DNA from: Pseudomonadota bacterium
GTDB lineage: Bacteria; Bdellovibrionota; Oligoflexia; Oligoflexales; Oligoflexaceae
Length of the DNA stretch: 5,909 bases
NCBI GenBank assembly: GCA_029556045.1
Contig: JAKQGS010000210.1
Coordinates: 1-5,909, forward strand
Direction of reading: 5' to 3'
Shown: piece after piece, positions 5,702 to 5,909 of the stretch
How positions within the stretch are numbered: the first letter of the stretch is position 1
How the letters are laid out: every line of letters begins with the position of its first letter
Program-made: the position numbers and the translations under genes
Notes under the pieces: model-generated
Seen by the model: only the letters and a program-made list of their open reading frames with translations
Database searches by the model: none
Told to the model about the DNA's origin: nothing

Positions 5702-5909
5702 TTGAGCCCTTTAATTCCGAGTTGGCAGCAAAAAGGCTTAAAATATTATAGTTATCGCCATTATTTAGAAGAACGTTTTCACGCCCGTGTGCATCGGGTG
5801 AGCATCGATGCGGGATTTACCTGCCCCAATGTGGATGGCACCGTTGCGTTTGGTGGCTGTATCTTTTGTGACAACCGTAGTTTCACCCCAGCCCATAAAT
5901 TAAAACGGT
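5702..5909 (+). CDS. Radical SAM protein of the YhcC/TIGR01212 family (partial, N-terminal 69 codons)
   Basis: The N-terminal piece of a radical SAM enzyme runs off the right edge. From the TTG start, the translation has KGLKYYSYRHYLEERF at 11-26 and RVSIDAGFTCPN at 32-43, then the cysteines C41, C53 and C56 (C-x11-C-x2-C) and DNRSFTP. This matches the N-terminus and [4Fe-4S]-cluster spacing of the YhcC family, which is Elp3-like and differs from the common C-x3-C-x2-C of radical SAM proteins. The three cysteines would hold the cluster that cleaves S-adenosylmethionine; the substrate of the family is not established as far as I know. The ribosome-binding site AGGA at 5692-5695 supports the start. 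It is transcribed away from the lipoprotein gene. The family assignment is firm; the function beyond it is open, and the rest of the gene is outside the window. Confidence 0.88.
   Translation, partial: MSPLIPSWQQKGLKYYSYRHYLEERFHARVHRVSIDAGFTCPNVDGTVAFGGCIFCDNRSFTPAHKLKR

Noticed and set aside
5685..5750. ATG-initiated short frame just before the radical SAM gene
   Set aside because: It meets a TAG after about 21 codons and is out of frame with the conserved radical SAM sequence; the TTG frame explains the homology.

Overview
The window comes from a Gram-negative bacterium of moderate base composition. Two genes encode exported envelope proteins: a periplasmic haem protein and a probable outer-membrane lipoprotein. 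An N-terminal domain of the FixH/YtkA type and a large VCBS-repeat lipoprotein fit a Bdellovibrionota/Oligoflexia or other 'deltaproteobacterial' environmental lineage. That placement is inference only. No rRNA, tRNA, CRISPR array or insertion sequence was seen.

Layout, left to right. Positions 1-365 (minus) hold nearly all of folB, dihydroneopterin aldolase, cut by the left edge. Upstream of folB on the same strand, about 397-632, lies a GC-rich segment that folds into a multi-branched RNA. It has a 10-of-11-pair closing stem and an internal 13-bp stem, and a TACAAT box sits just before it. It is either a long folB leader or an independent small RNA, and I could not match it to a known family. 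Positions 633-1236 contain no convincing gene, only several inverted repeats and the leader of the next gene. Positions 1237-3288 (plus) encode a 683-residue cytochrome cd1 nitrite reductase (NirS) with an extra N-terminal domain of about 120 residues, joined through a Gly/His repeat linker. Twelve bases after its stop codon, the convergent gene at 3301-5400 (minus) ends; it encodes a 699-residue lipoprotein with about eight calcium-loop VCBS/FG-GAP repeats. A divergent intergenic region (5401-5701) follows. The right edge cuts a TTG-initiated radical SAM gene of the YhcC/TIGR01212 family (5702-5909, plus).

How the genes relate. No operon links them: the transcription units are folB leftward, nirS rightward, the lipoprotein leftward and the radical SAM gene rightward. 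folB serves folate synthesis. NirS would reduce nitrite to nitric oxide in the periplasm and needs haem d1 and cytochrome c maturation, but no nirF/nirE/nirJ-type haem d1 genes lie in the window, so nirS stands alone here between unrelated genes. The lipoprotein is probably surface-exposed or periplasmic and of unknown role.

The two most noteworthy items are the unusual domain architecture of the nitrite reductase and the unassigned structured RNA upstream of folB.
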